The translations under genes were made by a program, and so were the position numbers. Shown here one piece after another: positions 32,174 to 38,750 of a stretch of DNA of 64,000 nucleotides. Numbering within the stretch: the first letter of the stretch is position 1; every line of letters begins with the position of its first letter. The stretch is from positions 930,001 through 994,000 of the forward strand of contig NZ_CP054839.1 of assembly GCF_018141105.1 (NCBI RefSeq), written 5' to 3'. The notes under the pieces are model-generated. The model searched no databases. It saw nothing but the letters and a program-made list of their open reading frames with translations, and was not told the origin of the DNA. This DNA is from Saccharopolyspora erythraea. Its GTDB lineage: Bacteria > Actinomycetota > Actinomycetes > Mycobacteriales > Pseudonocardiaceae.

Positions 32174-32193
32174 GGTATCATTCGTGATACCAT
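32174..32193 (+). promoter_or_regulatory. operator-promoter of the toxin-antitoxin pair
   Basis: GGTATCATTCGTGATACC is a palindrome with perfect 7-bp arms (32174-32191). A TACCAT -10 box (32188-32193) overlaps its right arm and lies 6 bases before the antitoxin ATG, so the transcript is likely leaderless. Occupancy by the antitoxin would cover the promoter, the usual autoregulation of such modules. Confidence 0.7.
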
Positions 32194-32199
32194 CGCGTC

Positions 32200-32403
32200 A
32201 TGCCGATGACTTTGCGCCTGTCGGACGCCGAGGCCGATGCGTTGCGTCGACGCGCCGAACTCGAGCATCGCTCGATGCAGGATGTTGCCAGGCAGGCGGT
32301 TCGCGAGTACGTGGAGAACCACAGTCGAGCTGAGCTTCTCGATCATGTGCTTGACGAGGAGCTGCCGCGTTATGCCGAGGCGCTGGAGCGGCTCGGCCAG
32401 TGA
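32200..32403 (+). CDS. ribbon-helix-helix antitoxin
   Basis: 67 residues. The N-terminal strand MTLRLSDAEADALRRRAE followed by two helices with RSMQDVARQAVREYV fits a CopG/Arc-type ribbon-helix-helix DNA-binding domain; the acidic C-terminal part (HVLDEELPRYAEALERL) would bind the toxin. It overlaps the toxin gene by 4 bases. A perfect palindrome overlaps its promoter, indicating autoregulation. Function as antitoxin follows from the partner gene. Confidence 0.88.
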   Translation: MPMTLRLSDAEADALRRRAELEHRSMQDVARQAVREYVENHSRAELLDHVLDEELPRYAEALERLGQ

Positions 32404-32777
32404 TCTATCTGACGCTGGCCGAGCTCATCCACGTCGCTGAGCGAGCGATCGCGGGCGAAGTCGAGGTTCGTGACCACGGGTTGCTCGAATCGGCGTTGGC
32501 GCGGCCACGGGCTTCGGTGTTCGGCGCCGATGCCTATCCAAGCCTGGAGGAGAAGGCGGCGGCCTTGCTGCATTCCCTTGCCGGCAACCATGCGCTCGTC
32601 GACGGCAACAAGCGTCTGGCTCTGGCCGCGACCATCGCCTTCCTCGGTGTCAACGGACAGCGGCTGACCTTCTCCAACGACGGGGCCTACGACTTCATCA
32701 TCGCTGTGGCCGCTGGTGAGCTCAACGATGTTCCCAGCATTGCAGCCCGCATCGGCCAGGCGATCGAGCCTCGCTGA
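32400..32777 (+). CDS. Doc-type toxin of the Fic family
   Basis: 125 residues, the usual Doc size. The Fic core motif HALVDGNKRLAL (H-x-x-x-D-G-N-K-R) is intact, near residue 62, and the preceding helix with EKAAALLHSLAG fits. Doc toxins phosphorylate elongation factor Tu and stop translation until released by the antitoxin. The motif has Asp-Gly-Asn-Lys as in Doc rather than the full Fic consensus. The GTG start overlaps the antitoxin stop (GTGA). It follows the antitoxin in one transcript. Confidence 0.9.
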   Translation: MIYLTLAELIHVAERAIAGEVEVRDHGLLESALARPRASVFGADAYPSLEEKAAALLHSLAGNHALVDGNKRLALAATIAFLGVNGQRLTFSNDGAYDFIIAVAAGELNDVPSIAARIGQAIEPR

Positions 32778-32819
32778 CCCCGTGTCGCCACTGCCTGCAC
32801 GGAGCTCCGTAAATCCATT

Positions 32820-32945
32820 GACGTCAGTCAGCGCGACACCCAGACGGGCAAGCTGAGCCCGGAGATGCTGCGCGGTGTGCTGGAGCGGGTGAAGCAGCTG
32901 TCGGGGCGGGTCGGGCGATTCCCCGGCAACCTGGCGTGGCCCTGA
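32820..32945 (+). pseudogene. decayed copy of the uracil-DNA glycosylase 3' end
   Basis: In one frame the DNA reads VSQRDTQTGKLSPEMLRGVL and continues in frame to a TGA at 32943. This matches the glycosylase C-terminus VSQQNTFTGKLTPEMLREVL, with about three quarters of residues conserved over the first 20, then an unrelated tail. No start or upstream glycosylase sequence exists here. The toxin-antitoxin pair therefore lies between the full gene and a fragment of its end. Confidence 0.8.
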
Positions 32946-32969
32946 CAGTCGTTCGATCCCCGTGGGTGG

Positions 32970-33779
32970 TCAGCTCTGCCATGCCTCGTCCGGCACCGGC
33001 GGCAGCGTTTCGCCGGTCTCCAGCAGCGTCTTCAGGTCGGAGAGCAGGTGCGGCCAGCCGGTGCTGACCATCTGCCGCATCGTGCTGCCGTCGGGGAAGT
33101 CGTCGTGGATGACGGTGAGCTTGACCGTCTGCCCGAGCGGTTCGATCTCGAACGTGACCTTCGACCGGCTCTCGGCAACGAGCGTCGCGAGCAGGTCGTC
33201 GTCGATGCCCGCGGCGGCAGCCCATTCCGGGGTCGGGGTGTGCCAGGTGTAGGAGAGCCGGCGGTACGGCTCGGACTCCAGCACGACCTGCTCCGGATCG
33301 GCGGTGCGCCGACCGTTCTCCTCCCAGACCATCGGCGATCCCGGGCGCCAGTCGGTTTCGAAGGCGACGCCCCAGTACCGGCGGGTGAACGCCGGATCGG
33401 TGAGGGCCTGCCACAACTGCTCCGGCGTGGTCCTGATGAAGGTGGTGTAAGCGAAAGCGGGTTCGCTCATCGGTGCTGACTCCAATGCTCGCTTGAGATC
33501 GGCAAGTGCCTCCGCGCGCCGCCGCCCGTACTGGCCCATCCAGCGTTCGGCGATCGCGTTGATCGGTGCGGCGTTCAGGTAGTGCAGCTTCTCCCGGCCG
33601 CGACGGACCGTGGTGACCAGGTTCGCCTGCTCGAGCACCGCGAGGTGCTTGCTGACCGACTGCCGGGCCATGGCCAGGCAGTCGCACAGCTCGCGCAGCC
33701 GCTGCCCGTTGCGGGCATTGAGGCTGTCGAGAAGCCGGCGCCGGTTCGGGTCGGCCAACGCCCTGAAGACCTCGTCCAT
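32970..33779 (-). CDS. ArsR regulator fused to SRPBCC (AHSA1) domain
   Basis: 269 residues with two domains. Residues 1-85 form an ArsR winged helix (FRALADPNRRRLLDSLNARN, then ARQSVSKHLAVLEQANLV). From about 110 an AHSA1/START-like ligand-binding fold follows: FIRTTPEQLWQALTDPAF, SYTWHTP and the terminal helix GWPHLLSDLKTLLETGE. In most genomes these are two adjacent genes; the fusion is known in actinobacteria and suggests the SRPBCC part senses a hydrophobic ligand. ATG at 33779 starts at the conserved helix. Three half-sites GCAGCC/GGCTGC just upstream are a likely operator. A small Cys count argues against metal sensing. Confidence 0.88.
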   Translation of the reverse strand: MDEVFRALADPNRRRLLDSLNARNGQRLRELCDCLAMARQSVSKHLAVLEQANLVTTVRRGREKLHYLNAAPINAIAERWMGQYGRRRAEALADLKRALESAPMSEPAFAYTTFIRTTPEQLWQALTDPAFTRRYWGVAFETDWRPGSPMVWEENGRRTADPEQVVLESEPYRRLSYTWHTPTPEWAAAAGIDDDLLATLVAESRSKVTFEIEPLGQTVKLTVIHDDFPDGSTMRQMVSTGWPHLLSDLKTLLETGETLPPVPDEAWQS

Positions 33780-33804
33780 GACTCCCTGCACATCACCGAG
33801 AAAG

Positions 33805-33840
33805 GCAGCCTGTTGGCTGCATGAAAAATAGGCAGCCAAC
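33805..33840. promoter_or_regulatory. operator candidate of the ArsR-SRPBCC gene
   Basis: Three half-sites lie in a row: GCAGCC (33805-33810), GGCTGC at the end of GTTGGCTGC (33812-33820), and GCAGCCAAC (33832-33840). The last two form a perfect 9-bp inverted repeat with an A-rich 11-base spacer, 32 to 60 bases before the start codon on the minus strand. Confidence 0.5.
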
Positions 33841-34281
33841 TGACTGCGTGTCAAGATGACCCGCGAGAGGCGCTGGGAGGCGGGCGTCCATATCGCACGA
33901 TTTCCATGCGCCGCAAGGAAATTTCCGCTGAACAGCTGGCGGCGCGGCGCGACCGTCGAGCGATTTCCCGTCGCGCCAACGGCCGTCGCACCCGCCGTGC
34001 ACCGGCTCATACGTGCACAAAGGGCCCCGGAAACGGGACCTTCGCCTCTGGTGCGCGTGCTGCGGTGTTTCGTCGATCACGGCGCCGTGTCGCGAAGTCC
34101 GGTAGGGTGGCGGAACCGTCACGGACGCCGGTCGATTTGCCCCCCAGCATCCGTTTTCCGGGTACGCACCGCGCCCGAGTGCCTACCCAGCGTCGATCGT
34201 GATCGACGACACTCGCGACTGGCGTCACATTAAGGGGGGTCGCCGCAGCGCTGCGCCGGTCTGTGGTGCGAACATTGCGGC
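33841..34281 (+). promoter_or_regulatory. ndh upstream region
   Basis: No coding sequence is convincing in these 441 bases. CGTCGATC-GT-GATCGACG (34191-34208) is an 18-bp palindrome with perfect 8-bp arms, about 75 bases before ndh, and may be an operator. CCCG-GAAA-CGGG (around 34026-34036) is a small stem with a GNRA-type loop. I found no riboswitch consensus. Confidence 0.4.
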
Positions 34282-35604
34282 ATGGCTGGTCAATCCGAAC
34301 CCACCCGGATTCTCATCCTCGGCGGCGGTTACGTCGGCATGTACACGGCGCTCAACCTTCAGAAGAAGCTCGGGCGCCGCGAAGCCTCCGTGACGGTCGT
34401 CGACCCTCAGCCGCACATGACCTACCAGCCCTTCCTGCCGGAGGCTGCCGCGGGTTCGGTCGAACCCCGGCACGTGGTAGCGCCACTGCGACGAGTGCTC
34501 AAGCGGTGCCATGTGATCACCGCCGCGGTCACTGACATCAACAACAGTGACAAGGTCGTAACGGTCAACAACCCCCAGACCGGTACCGAGACCCTGGAGT
34601 ACGACCTGCTGGTCGTGGCGCTCGGGTCCGTCTCCCGGCTCCTGCCGATCCCCGGGCTCGCCGAGCAGGGCATCAGCCTCAAGACCGTCGGCGAGGCGAT
34701 CTACCTGCGCAACCACGTGCTGGCCAAGCTGGATGCCGCCGCCAACACCAACGACGAGGAGCTGCGCAAGCGGCTGCTCACCTTCACCTTCGTCGGTGGC
34801 GGGTTCGCGGGCGGCGAGGCCCTCGCCGAGCTGGAGGACATGGCCCGGTACGCCACCCGCTACTACTCGAACATCACGCCCGAGGACATGAGCTGGGTCC
34901 TCGTCGAGGCCGCCGGGCGCGTGATGCCCGAGGTCAGCGAGAAGATGGGCGTCTACGTCGTCAAGGCGCTCGAGGAACGCGGCATCAAGGTCTACCTGAA
35001 CACCTTCCTGAAGTCGGTCGAGGGCGGCCACGCGGTGCTCTCCGACGGCACCGAGTTCGACACCGACACGCTGGTGTGGAACGCGGGCGTGAAGGCCAAC
35101 CCGGTGCTCAAGAGCAGCGACCTGCCGCTCGACGATCGCGGCCGGGTCCGCGCCACCGCGCACCTGCAGGTCGAGGGCCTGCCCAACGTGTGGGCGGCCG
35201 GTGACTGCTCGGCGGTGCCGGACCTGTCCAAGACCGAGGACGACCCCACTGCCACCTGCGCGCCGTCGGCGCAGCACGCGGTCCGCCAGGCCGACCAGCT
35301 CGCGAAGAACGTGCTGGCCAGCATGCGGGGCAAGGCGACCAAGGAGTACAAGCACGCCTACGCCGGCTCGGTCGCCGGTCTGGGCCTGTACAAGGGTGTC
35401 GCCGACGTCTACGGCTTCAAGGCCAAGGGCTTCGTCGCGTGGTTCATGCACCGCTCGTACCACGTGAGCCGGATGCCCACGTTCAACCGCAAGCTGCGCA
35501 TCATCATCGACTGGACGCTGGCGTTCATGTTCAAGCGCGAGGCGGTGTCGATGGGCCAGATCCAGGACCCGAAGGCCGACTTCGAGCGGGCTGCCGCGAG
35601 CTGA
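34282..35604 (+). CDS. ndh: type II NADH:quinone oxidoreductase
   Basis: 440 residues, FAD-dependent and non-proton-pumping. The FAD-binding motif ILILGGGYVGMYTALNL (from about 10), NADH-binding motif FTFVGGGFAGGEALAE (from about 173), GLPNVWAAGDCSAVPD and the C-terminal amphipathic region (FMHRSYHVSRMPTFNRK) for membrane contact are all present. It passes electrons from NADH to menaquinone. The C-terminal W-T-L-A-F-M-F segment matches the membrane anchor of actinobacterial Ndh. Spacing to the -10-like AACATT before ATG 34282 is compatible with a leaderless start. It stands alone, ending in a classic terminator. Confidence 0.93.
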   Translation: MAGQSEPTRILILGGGYVGMYTALNLQKKLGRREASVTVVDPQPHMTYQPFLPEAAAGSVEPRHVVAPLRRVLKRCHVITAAVTDINNSDKVVTVNNPQTGTETLEYDLLVVALGSVSRLLPIPGLAEQGISLKTVGEAIYLRNHVLAKLDAAANTNDEELRKRLLTFTFVGGGFAGGEALAELEDMARYATRYYSNITPEDMSWVLVEAAGRVMPEVSEKMGVYVVKALEERGIKVYLNTFLKSVEGGHAVLSDGTEFDTDTLVWNAGVKANPVLKSSDLPLDDRGRVRATAHLQVEGLPNVWAAGDCSAVPDLSKTEDDPTATCAPSAQHAVRQADQLAKNVLASMRGKATKEYKHAYAGSVAGLGLYKGVADVYGFKAKGFVAWFMHRSYHVSRMPTFNRKLRIIIDWTLAFMFKREAVSMGQIQDPKADFERAAAS

Positions 35605-35633
35605 GTCCCGGGCAGGCCGGCGCATCCGCCGAC

Positions 35634-35666
35634 ACGCCGCGTGTCCGCCCGGGCACGCGGCGTTTT
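35634..35666 (+). terminator. Rho-independent terminator of ndh
   Basis: ACGCCGCGTG and CACGCGGCGT pair perfectly over 10 bp around a 10-base loop, followed directly by TTT. Confidence 0.85.
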
Positions 35667-35724
35667 CATGTCCGACCCAGGCTCGTTATTGCTCCGTGCA
35701 GGGGACCGGGGACGCCGGTTATCC

Positions 35725-35767
35725 TTGACAATCCGTAGTGGGTAATCGAAGACTTGACCTTGTCTTC
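35725..35767 (+). promoter_or_regulatory. promoter/operator region of the peptide-ATP-grasp locus
   Basis: TTGACA at 35725-35730 is a consensus -35 box; the matching -10 is weak (AAGACT at 35749). GAAGAC (35748-35753) and GTCTTC (35762-35767) form a perfect 6-bp inverted repeat with an 8-base spacer right over the expected start site. Confidence 0.4.
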
Positions 35768-35809
35768 ACCTGAAAGGATGGCTGATTCGCGTGGGAAGGG
35801 GTGAATCCC

Positions 35810-35929
35810 TTGACGCTGGAAGAACTCGCTGCGCTGGTGCGTAGCGGAGAGATCGAGGATGGCCCGGTCGCGGACTTCGCCGCCGACTACCACGAAGCCG
35901 CGCGGATCTTCCGCAAGAAGGACGACTGA
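35810..35929 (+). CDS. 39-aa peptide, candidate ATP-grasp (graspetide) precursor
   Basis: A TTG start with GGAAGGGG about 8 bases upstream opens 39 codons, MTLEELAALVRSGEIEDGPV to RIFRKKDD; an in-frame GTG at 35801 adds three residues but is too close to the ribosome site. The peptide has an N-terminal helix, then an acidic half with Asp/Glu, Tyr, Ser and a Lys-Lys-Asp-Asp end. It ends 2 bases before the ATP-grasp gene. ATP-grasp graspetide ligases join Asp/Glu side chains to Ser/Thr/Lys of short precursors. The peptide contains such residues, but a repeated core motif is absent, so it might instead be an accessory peptide. Confidence 0.6.
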   Translation: MTLEELAALVRSGEIEDGPVADFAADYHEAARIFRKKDD

Positions 35930-35931
35930 CG

Positions 35932-37095
35932 ATGACCGAGGCCGAAGGGCGGCAGGAGGACCTCGCGCGGCTCGCGCATCCGTTCGGTCCCGGCTCCGCT
36001 CTTCCGGCCCGCAGGGGTGCCATGCGCCCCACGCCGTTGCTGCTGCAGGGGCAGGACTACTTCTTCCGGTCACCGGACACCGACCTGGACTTCCAGGACC
36101 GCATGTACCGCGCGGACCTCGTCAGCGACGGGTCGGTCGACCCGGTCCCGTGCGTGCTGGTGCTGGCTCGCGCCGCGGACATGGAGATGAACGAGCTGTC
36201 CCTCGCGCTGGCCGAGCACAACATCCGGATGGTGCGGGTGGACGCCGACCGCTGCCTGGACCTGGCGCTGACGGTCTACACCGACGCGCCGCTGATCGAG
36301 TTCCAGCGCTGGCTGCTGCGTCCGCTCCTGGTGTGGCGCAGGCACTTCGACATCACGGCCGTGCCGGTCGACCCCACCACCGTGCACGGCGCCTACGTGC
36401 GCGAGCAGTGGCAGGCGGTCGCGAACTGGCTGGCCTGCCGTTCGGACTGGGAGCAGGTCAACCCGGTGCGCTCCAGCGAGCACCTGGACCGGCTGACCCA
36501 GCTGCACGACGCGGCGGCGTTCGGGCTGCGGGTGCCGCGCACCGCGGTCACCACGATGCCGGGGCGCACCCGGCCGGGCGGCGGGCGCTGCATCGTCAAG
36601 ACCGCGGGGCACCACCTGCTGGAACCCGAGCCGGGGGCGCTGCGGGGGCTGTTCCCGCGCCCGCTGGACATCCGCCGCACGCACGAGGCGCTGGAGCCGG
36701 CGCCGGTGCTGGTGCAGCAGTACCTCGACGCCGAGTACGAGCTCCGCGTCTTCGTCGTCGGCGAGCGGGTGATCCCCTTCCGGGTGGAGAAGCTCGATCC
36801 GGCGCAGCTGTGGGTCGATCCCGAGGCGGTTGCCGTGAGCCGCGTGGAGATCGACGCGGCGCTCGCGGACAAGATGCTGGCGCTGTGCCGCCACTGGAAG
36901 CTCCAGGTCGCCGCGTTCGACCTGCTGGTGATCCGCGGCGAGCCCGTCTTCCTCGAGGTCAACGTCAACTGCGACTGGCGCTGGTTCGAGCACCGCGCCG
37001 AGTGCACGGAGGTCAGCGACGGGGTCCACGGCTGGGTGCGCGCCCGGTTCGGCGAGCTCGCGGCCGTGGCGGCGGCGAGCCGGGACCGGTGGTGA
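35932..37095 (+). CDS. MvdD-like ATP-grasp ligase
   Basis: 387 residues with the pre-ATP-grasp plus ATP-grasp layout of graspetide ligases. Marks: WEQVNPVRSSEHLDRLTQLH followed by AAAFGLRVPRTAVTTMPG (the W-N-P and P-x-T block, about 180-207), Lys in RCIVKTAGHH, ATP/Mg region VLVQQYLDAEYELRVFVVG (from about 260), and C-terminal LQVAAFDLLV then FLEVNVNCDWRWFE (about 340-353). These enzymes form amide or ester side-chain bonds in a peptide using ATP. The N-terminal ~150 residues are longer than in MvdD. A 39-aa peptide gene lies 2 bases upstream and a 37-aa ORF 14 bases downstream. No transporter or methyltransferase gene is adjacent. Confidence 0.8.
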   Translation: MTEAEGRQEDLARLAHPFGPGSALPARRGAMRPTPLLLQGQDYFFRSPDTDLDFQDRMYRADLVSDGSVDPVPCVLVLARAADMEMNELSLALAEHNIRMVRVDADRCLDLALTVYTDAPLIEFQRWLLRPLLVWRRHFDITAVPVDPTTVHGAYVREQWQAVANWLACRSDWEQVNPVRSSEHLDRLTQLHDAAAFGLRVPRTAVTTMPGRTRPGGGRCIVKTAGHHLLEPEPGALRGLFPRPLDIRRTHEALEPAPVLVQQYLDAEYELRVFVVGERVIPFRVEKLDPAQLWVDPEAVAVSRVEIDAALADKMLALCRHWKLQVAAFDLLVIRGEPVFLEVNVNCDWRWFEHRAECTEVSDGVHGWVRARFGELAAVAAASRDRW

Positions 37096-37109
37096 GGGGA
37101 GGTGCCGGG

Positions 37110-37223
37110 ATGGGGACGCAGCAGGACGTCAATGCTCTGATCGGGGCTTTCCGTTCACGGGGAACCAGGTGCAGAGTCGATACGTCCCACCCGTTAGCAG
37201 TGGTGCAAGCGGTACGCCGGTAA
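37110..37223 (+). CDS. 37-aa ORF with strong ribosome site and a TTA codon
   Basis: ATG at 37110 has GGGGAGG 7 bases upstream. The peptide begins MGTQQDVNALIGAFRSRGTR and ends LAVVQAVRR, with one Cys and several Arg. Codon 29 is TTA (37194-37196), rare in such GC-rich genomes and read by tRNA-Leu(UAA) only; the unusual UAA tRNA gene begins 24 bases after this ORF. The stop lies in the loop of the hairpin at 37205-37241. It could be a second peptide of the ATP-grasp locus or a leader; no homology is recognised. Confidence 0.4.
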   Translation: MGTQQDVNALIGAFRSRGTRCRVDTSHPLAVVQAVRR

Positions 37224-37241
37224 GGACGGGGTACCGCTTGC
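37205..37241 (+). terminator. hairpin before the tRNA gene
   Basis: GCAAGCGGTAC and GTACCGCTTGC are exactly complementary over 11 bp with a 15-base loop that holds the TAA stop of the 37-aa ORF. It ends 6 bases before the tRNA and could end the ATP-grasp transcript or mark a processing site. Confidence 0.55.
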
Positions 37242-37247
37242 CGCCGA

Positions 37248-37321
37248 GCCCCCGTAGCCCAATCGGCAGAGGCAGACGACTTAAAATCGTTCAAGTGTCG
37301 GTTCGAACCCGACCGGGGGCA
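37248..37321 (+). tRNA. atypical tRNA, anticodon UAA (Leu-like), class I shape
   Basis: A full cloverleaf folds: acceptor stem GCCCCCG/CGGGGGC (7 bp), U8 and A14, a D arm with a 3-bp stem (GCC/GGC) and 11-base loop containing GG, anticodon stem GACGA/TCGTT with loop CTTAAAA, variable loop CAAGT, T stem GTCGG/CCGAC with TTCGAAC, and discriminator A. The loop places TAA at the anticodon, reading UUA (Leu). The D arm (GGCAGAGGCA) and A73 look leucine-like. But the variable region has only 5 bases, while tRNA-Leu is class II with a long extra arm. CCA is not encoded. Its 3' end serves as integration site of the downstream island. Confidence 0.85.
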
Positions 37322-37329
37322 CTTACGGC
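37312..37329 (+). repeat. attL: island-boundary direct repeat at tRNA 3' end
   Basis: ACCGGGGGCACTTACGGC (18 bp) covers the last 10 bases of the tRNA gene and 8 bases beyond it, and occurs again exactly at 48655-48672. Crossover sites at tRNA 3' ends are typical for tyrosine-recombinase elements. Confidence 0.85.
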
Positions 37330-37524
37330 AGTCACGGGGACCCGCCTGAAAAGCAGAGACAGTTCAAATGAGCAGCTCACAGGGGTTTGGACCGACATTC
37401 CTCGCGTCGGGGATCTTCACGGTTTGCCGCAGCTTCTTCGATGACATACCCCCCGCGGGCATGGCTGGCGTTCCGGCCGAGCGCCGCGAGGAGCTGTGCG
37501 GGCGGCCGGTATCTTGGACGGACT

Positions 37525-38733
37525 GTGGATCTCCGTTCGCGACTGCCGTCGACTCTTGCGCCGCTGTGGCGGGTGGTGCATGCCCGGCTGTCCTCCGGGC
37601 GACCGGTCAGCCGGGTTCGGGTGGGGCCACTGGACGCCGACCAACGCAGTGCCGTGGCGGATCTGCTCGGCATGGCTCGGCTGCCCGGCGAACACACCAC
37701 CGTCTCAGTGCAGGTGCTCGACCGGATTCTGCGGGAATCGCTTGGCGTCGGTGTCCATGAGGTCGTGACCGAGCTTGTCGGCCCGGTGGGCGATCAGGCC
37801 GCCGACCGGCGTCGCGCGGCGACCGAACGTGACGAGTTGTGGTCGTGGCTGGAAGGCCATCCGGTGGTCGCCATGCAGCCAGCGCTGTCCGACTGGGTCG
37901 CGGCGGTGCGGCGGGCCGGACTCAGCGGCGGTTCGGTCACACTGACCAGGGAGGATCTCGAACGTGCGCTGAAGGTTCTCGCGGTGCTGCCCGCATCCGG
38001 CATCCCACTGCCGGTGTTGGCCGAACAGACACTGCTCGACACACACGCACTTGACGACGGCACCAGGTGTTCCGGCCTGGTGTTGCGCGCGCTGGCCGCG
38101 ATCTACGACCGCCCGTCCCCCGTCGACGCATCCGAGCGGCGGGCGTTGTGGGAGCAGGCGGGCATCACCGACGACGAGTTGTCGTCGGTGGTCCTCGCCG
38201 GTGGCATGCGGGTTGATGGCGACAGCGTCGTTGGCGGGGTCCTCCGACTCTGCGCGGACGCCGGCCAGCCGAGCTCGCTCACCCTGCGCCAGATACGGGC
38301 AAGCGAGTTGACCAGTGTTCCAGAGCGCGTCTGGGTCTTCGAGAACCCGAGCATGCTCGCCCTCGCGCTCAACAGGTTCGGCGCTGCCTGCCCACCCATC
38401 GTGGTCACCTCGGGTTGGCCCAGCAGCGCCGGAGTCCTGTTCCTGCGCAAACTCGCGGCGGCAGGTTGCGAACTGCACTACCACGGAGACTTCGACGGCG
38501 AGGGGCTGCGCATCGCCGCGCACGTCATCGCCAGGACCGGAGCACGGCCATGGCGGATGAGCAGCGGCGACTACCTGGCCGCGGTCGCCGACGGCCCGCC
38601 GGTGGGCCGGACCACCCCAGTACCCTGGGACGATGAACTCGCCGAACACCTGACCCGCATGGGTACGACCGTGTCCGAAGAGCGGGTGGCCACTACTCTG
38701 CTGGACGAGCTCACCCAGCGACACCCTGCCTGA
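37525..38733 (+). CDS. jetD: Wadjet JetD, TIGR02679 family (Toprim nuclease-like)
   Basis: 402 residues. The N-terminal DUF3323-like region (VDLRSRLPSTLAPLWRVVHA) precedes RPVSRVRVGPLDADQRSAVA, and the C-terminal DUF2399/Toprim-like domain has the catalytic Glu in VWVFENPSM (about 271) and the Asp pair in LHYHGDFDGEGLRIA (about 319). In characterised Wadjet systems JetD is the nuclease that cuts closed-circular plasmid DNA after extrusion by JetABC. GTG at 37525 is chosen because it begins at the conserved N-terminus and a TATCTT box lies 9 bases upstream. It comes first in this cluster, 17 bases before jetA. Confidence 0.92.
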   Translation: MDLRSRLPSTLAPLWRVVHARLSSGRPVSRVRVGPLDADQRSAVADLLGMARLPGEHTTVSVQVLDRILRESLGVGVHEVVTELVGPVGDQAADRRRAATERDELWSWLEGHPVVAMQPALSDWVAAVRRAGLSGGSVTLTREDLERALKVLAVLPASGIPLPVLAEQTLLDTHALDDGTRCSGLVLRALAAIYDRPSPVDASERRALWEQAGITDDELSSVVLAGGMRVDGDSVVGGVLRLCADAGQPSSLTLRQIRASELTSVPERVWVFENPSMLALALNRFGAACPPIVVTSGWPSSAGVLFLRKLAAAGCELHYHGDFDGEGLRIAAHVIARTGARPWRMSSGDYLAAVADGPPVGRTTPVPWDDELAEHLTRMGTTVSEERVATTLLDELTQRHPA

Positions 38734-38750
38734 CACCTGCTGGAGGCCGC

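Noticed and set aside
33856-34233. 125-codon frame in the ndh upstream region
   Set aside because: No ribosome site, basic low-complexity translation, and it runs through the palindrome and promoter region of ndh.
37248-37321. Reading the tRNA as tRNA-Lys or another common class I isotype
   Set aside because: Pairing GACGA with TCGTT fixes a 7-base loop CTTAAAA and anticodon UAA. Shifting the stem by one base breaks several pairs.
37330-37524. Integrase or excisionase gene next to attL
   Set aside because: No frame in this interval shows recombinase motifs or adequate length. The interval between the last gene and attR (48404-48654) is empty too.
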